A stretch of 61,807 bases of DNA from Granulicella sp. (GTDB lineage Bacteria; Acidobacteriota; Terriglobia; Terriglobales; Acidobacteriaceae), in contig PKWU01000070.1 in the NCBI GenBank assembly GCA_003132145.1, positions 46,001 to 107,807 on the forward strand, written 5' to 3'. This document shows positions 59,726 through 61,807 of this stretch, piece by piece; positions within the stretch are counted from its first letter, which is position 1; each line of letters starts with the position of its first letter. Position numbers and translations under genes: made by a program. The notes below the pieces were generated by a model. That model saw only the letters and a list, made by a program, of their open reading frames with translations. It was not told the origin of the DNA and did no database searches.

Positions 59726-61573
59726 ATGCGTCACTCTGCCCGTCTTTCCGCTTGCTGCGTCGCCATACTGTTCTCGGTCGCTTCCATTGCGGCCCAAACA
59801 GGCGTTCCGGCGAGCGTACAGCCCGTCGCACCCAACCCCTACGTCCTCGTCAGCCCGTCGCCCACGCTGGCCCGGCACGCCATGGTGGTCAGCATCCACC
59901 ACGACGCATCGGACGCAGGCGTCGAAGTCCTCAAATCCGGCGGCAATGCGGTGGACGCGGCAGTGGCTGTCGGATTCGCCCTCGCCGTTGTCTTCCCACA
60001 GGCCGGGAACCTCGGCGGCGGCGGATTCATGCTCGTCCGCATGAAGACCGGCGAAGCCCACTTCCTCGACTACCGCGAGCGCGCCCCCGCCGCCTCCAGC
60101 GCCGGAATGTATCTCGACGCGCAGGGCAACGTCGTCGCGGGCCTCTCCACTACCGGCTACAAGGCCATCGGCGTTCCCGGCTCGGTCGCAGGCCTTATCT
60201 ACGCGGAGAAGACCTATGGCCGCCTCACGCTGGCGCAGGCGATGGCCCCGGCGATCCGCCTCGCTAGCCAGGGCTACATTTTGTCGGAGGAAGAGGCGCG
60301 CAACCTCGCCGCCGCAAAGAACCTCGCCATGTTTCCCGAATCGCGCCGCATCTTCCAGCGCGACGGCAACTTCCTCAAGTCCGGCGACCGCTTTACTCAG
60401 CCCGAACTCGCGCGCACCCTCACCCGCATCGCCGCCGATCCCGCCAGCTTCTACAAAGGCCCAATGGCCGCCGAGCTTGCCGCTTCCATCCAGAAGGGCG
60501 GCGGCCTCATCACCACCGCCGACCTCGCGGCTTATGAGGTCAAGGACCGCGCGCCGCTCACCGGCAACTATCGCGGCTACAAGATCGTCACCGCGCCGCC
60601 GCCCTCTGCCGGCGGCATCGTGCTCCTCGAAATCCTCAACATCCTCTCCGGCTACGACCTCGCCAGGATGGGCGATCGCTCGCCCCAGCAGTCCGGGGTC
60701 CCCAACGACCGATCCTGGTCGTTGGGGTGGGAGCAGGTCCACATCATCACCGAGGCCTTCCGCCGCGCCTACAAGGACCGCGCCGACTACCTCGGCGACC
60801 CCGGCTTCGTCTCCATGCCGCTCGCGCAGATGGCCTCGCTCGCCTACGCCGCCGCCTGGCGCAAGACTATTGATCCCATCAAACCCACGCCGTCGGCAAC
60901 GCTCGTCCGCCCCGCTGGCTTTCTGCCTCCGCCGCCTGTTTCGCCGCGCGTTGCGGCGCACGAATCCTCCGAGACCACGCACTTCTCCGTCGTCGATACC
61001 GATGGAAACGCCGTCTCCAGCACCTATACCCTCAACGGCCTCTTCGGCTCCGGCGTCACCGCCGGCCCCCTCGGCTTCCTGCTCAACAACGAGATGGACG
61101 ACTTCACCTCCGCACCCGGCGCGCCCAACATGGTCGGCCTCATCCAGGGCCCGGCCAACGCCATCGCTCCGGGCAAGCGCCCGCTCTCCAACATGACACC
61201 CACCATCGTGCTCAAGGACGGCAAACCGCTGCTCGTCCTCGGCTCGCCCGGCGGCTCCACCATCATCACCACCGTCGCCAACGACATCGTCAGTATCCTG
61301 GACAACGGCCTCAACGTCCAGCAGGCCGCCGACGCGCCGCGCTTTCATCATCAATATCTCCCCGATGTCCTCCAGGTCGAGAAGTCCTTCCCGCTGCCAG
61401 TCCTCGACGCGCTCAAAGCCAGCGGCTACGCGGTCAGCCGCATCAACCAGGCCGACGAGAAGAACCCCGGCGTCTGGGGCGACAGTGAGATGATAACCAT
61501 CGACCCTAACACCGGAATACTGATGGGCGGCGACGACCAGCGCCACAAATTCGGCAAGGCCGCGGGATATTAA
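59726..61573 (+). CDS. ggt: Gamma-glutamyltransferase with in-frame palindromic insertion
   Basis: This exported enzyme (615 residues) hydrolyses or transfers the gamma-glutamyl group of glutathione. A signal peptide (MRHSARLSACCVAILFSVAS) is followed by the large subunit (GGNAVDAAVAVGFALAVVFP). Self-cleavage should occur before the nucleophilic Thr417 in ETTHFSVVDTDGNAVSS. PLSNMTPTIV and SPGGSTIITTV are the small-subunit binding loops. At about residues 324-336 the sequence GVPNDRSWSLGWE is an insert encoded by a palindrome. Confidence 0.94.
   Translation: MRHSARLSACCVAILFSVASIAAQTGVPASVQPVAPNPYVLVSPSPTLARHAMVVSIHHDASDAGVEVLKSGGNAVDAAVAVGFALAVVFPQAGNLGGGGFMLVRMKTGEAHFLDYRERAPAASSAGMYLDAQGNVVAGLSTTGYKAIGVPGSVAGLIYAEKTYGRLTLAQAMAPAIRLASQGYILSEEEARNLAAAKNLAMFPESRRIFQRDGNFLKSGDRFTQPELARTLTRIAADPASFYKGPMAAELAASIQKGGGLITTADLAAYEVKDRAPLTGNYRGYKIVTAPPPSAGGIVLLEILNILSGYDLARMGDRSPQQSGVPNDRSWSLGWEQVHIITEAFRRAYKDRADYLGDPGFVSMPLAQMASLAYAAAWRKTIDPIKPTPSATLVRPAGFLPPPPVSPRVAAHESSETTHFSVVDTDGNAVSSTYTLNGLFGSGVTAGPLGFLLNNEMDDFTSAPGAPNMVGLIQGPANAIAPGKRPLSNMTPTIVLKDGKPLLVLGSPGGSTIITTVANDIVSILDNGLNVQQAADAPRFHHQYLPDVLQVEKSFPLPVLDALKASGYAVSRINQADEKNPGVWGDSEMITIDPNTGILMGGDDQRHKFGKAAGY
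60695..60732. repeat. Family D-like palindrome inside ggt
   Basis: GGGGTCCCCAACGACC and GGTCGTTGGGGTGGGA share an 11-bp stem (CCCCAACGACC/GGTCGTTGGGG) around GATCCT. The ends resemble the family D ends (GGGTGCCCCA...GTGGGAT). It is in frame, giving the insert GVPNDRSWSLGW. Confidence 0.8.
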
Positions 61574-61621
61574 TCCGCGCGGATTCACTGTCTACGCGCC
61601 GCTGCTGTACCTTTAACAGCA

Positions 61622-61807
61622 ATGCAACCTGGAATCTCCACTTACGTCTTCTTCCAGCACCGCCTGCACGCCGGCCTGCTGGACGCCCTCGCCGCCGCCG
61701 GCGCGCGCACCATCGAAGTCTTCGCCGCGCGCCACCACTTCGACTACACCGATGCGCCCGCCGTGCGCGAGCTTGCCGCCTGGTTCCGCTCCAACGACGT
61801 GCGCGCC
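61622..61807 (+). CDS. Sugar phosphate isomerase/epimerase-like protein, 3' truncated
   Basis: Only the first 62 codons are in the window. MQPGISTYVFFQHRLHAGLL followed by ARTIEVFAARHHFDYTD is typical of the first beta strand and second loop of the xylose-isomerase-like TIM barrel (AP endonuclease family 2). The catalytic part is outside the window. The ATG is 48 bases after the ggt stop. Confidence 0.75.
   Translation, partial: MQPGISTYVFFQHRLHAGLLDALAAAGARTIEVFAARHHFDYTDAPAVRELAAWFRSNDVRA

Noticed and set aside
59723..61588. A 621-codon minus-strand frame antisense to ggt
   Set aside because: Full overlap with a well-supported enzyme gene; Gly/Val/Asp-rich composition typical of a GC shadow.

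Overview
This window is about 62 kb of GC-rich chromosome, and the gene content is mostly housekeeping. The best guess, an inference, is an Acidobacteriota member of the Terriglobia type (Granulicella/Terriglobus/Edaphobacter-like). The reasons are the order ispE - tRNA-Gln - prs - rplY - pth - rpsF - rpsR - rplI, the tandem beta-propeller lipoproteins with YTVxYxYMTT-like N-termini, several small conserved unknown proteins, and the dispersed GC-rich palindromes. No phage, transposase, CRISPR array or integrase was seen.

Layout. 1-3.7 kb: the C-terminal part of an M1 aminopeptidase, a DUF2252 protein and a DUF1810 protein. 3.7-14.6 kb, minus strand: comEC, a 23S rRNA m5U methyltransferase, an unknown gene, coaX, birA, nadC, valS. 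15-19.6 kb: an orphan GvpL/GvpF-like gene, an SDR oxidoreductase, a small basic protein, a DrrA/DrrB-type ABC exporter and a pirin. 19.7-23.3 kb, minus strand: purD, miaA, a small membrane protein and a TonB-like protein. 23.7-28.2 kb: a VTT/DedA-like membrane protein, a DUF6580-like protein, a frameshifted low-GC exported protein, an unknown gene, acpS and an MCE/MlaD protein with five 34-residue repeats. 28.5-32.5 kb: three tandem lactonase-like beta-propeller lipoproteins ending at a strong bidirectional terminator. 32.6-38.2 kb, minus strand: an acyltransferase, pyrH, cysE-cysK and a beta-CASP metallo-beta-lactamase. 38.4-45.2 kb: a low-GC exported protein and a complete tripartite RND efflux operon. 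45.5-53 kb, plus strand: an exported unknown protein, then a tightly overlapped operon iorA-iorB-paaK-ACT-aminotransferase for aryl-pyruvate/aryl-acetyl-CoA metabolism, then a MacB-like permease. 53.2-59.3 kb, minus strand: the ribosomal/translation cluster listed above. 59.4-61.8 kb: a small membrane protein, ggt, and the start of a sugar-isomerase-like gene.

The most striking feature is not a gene. At least five families of short dispersed repeats are scattered through the window, both between genes and, in frame, inside protein-coding genes. valS carries three different insertions, ispE carries two identical 32-bp palindromes, the rRNA methyltransferase carries two, and birA and ggt carry one each. 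Every insertion keeps the reading frame open and appears to sit in a loop between conserved blocks. Several intergenic copies consist of two arms in inverted orientation around a short unique core. This resembles the palindromic elements that invade Rickettsia genes, but here several unrelated families do it at once. No mobilising enzyme lies in the window.

Limits: all calls are by eye from translated sequence and motifs. Domain boundaries are approximate, and no database search, structure prediction or GC calculation was run.
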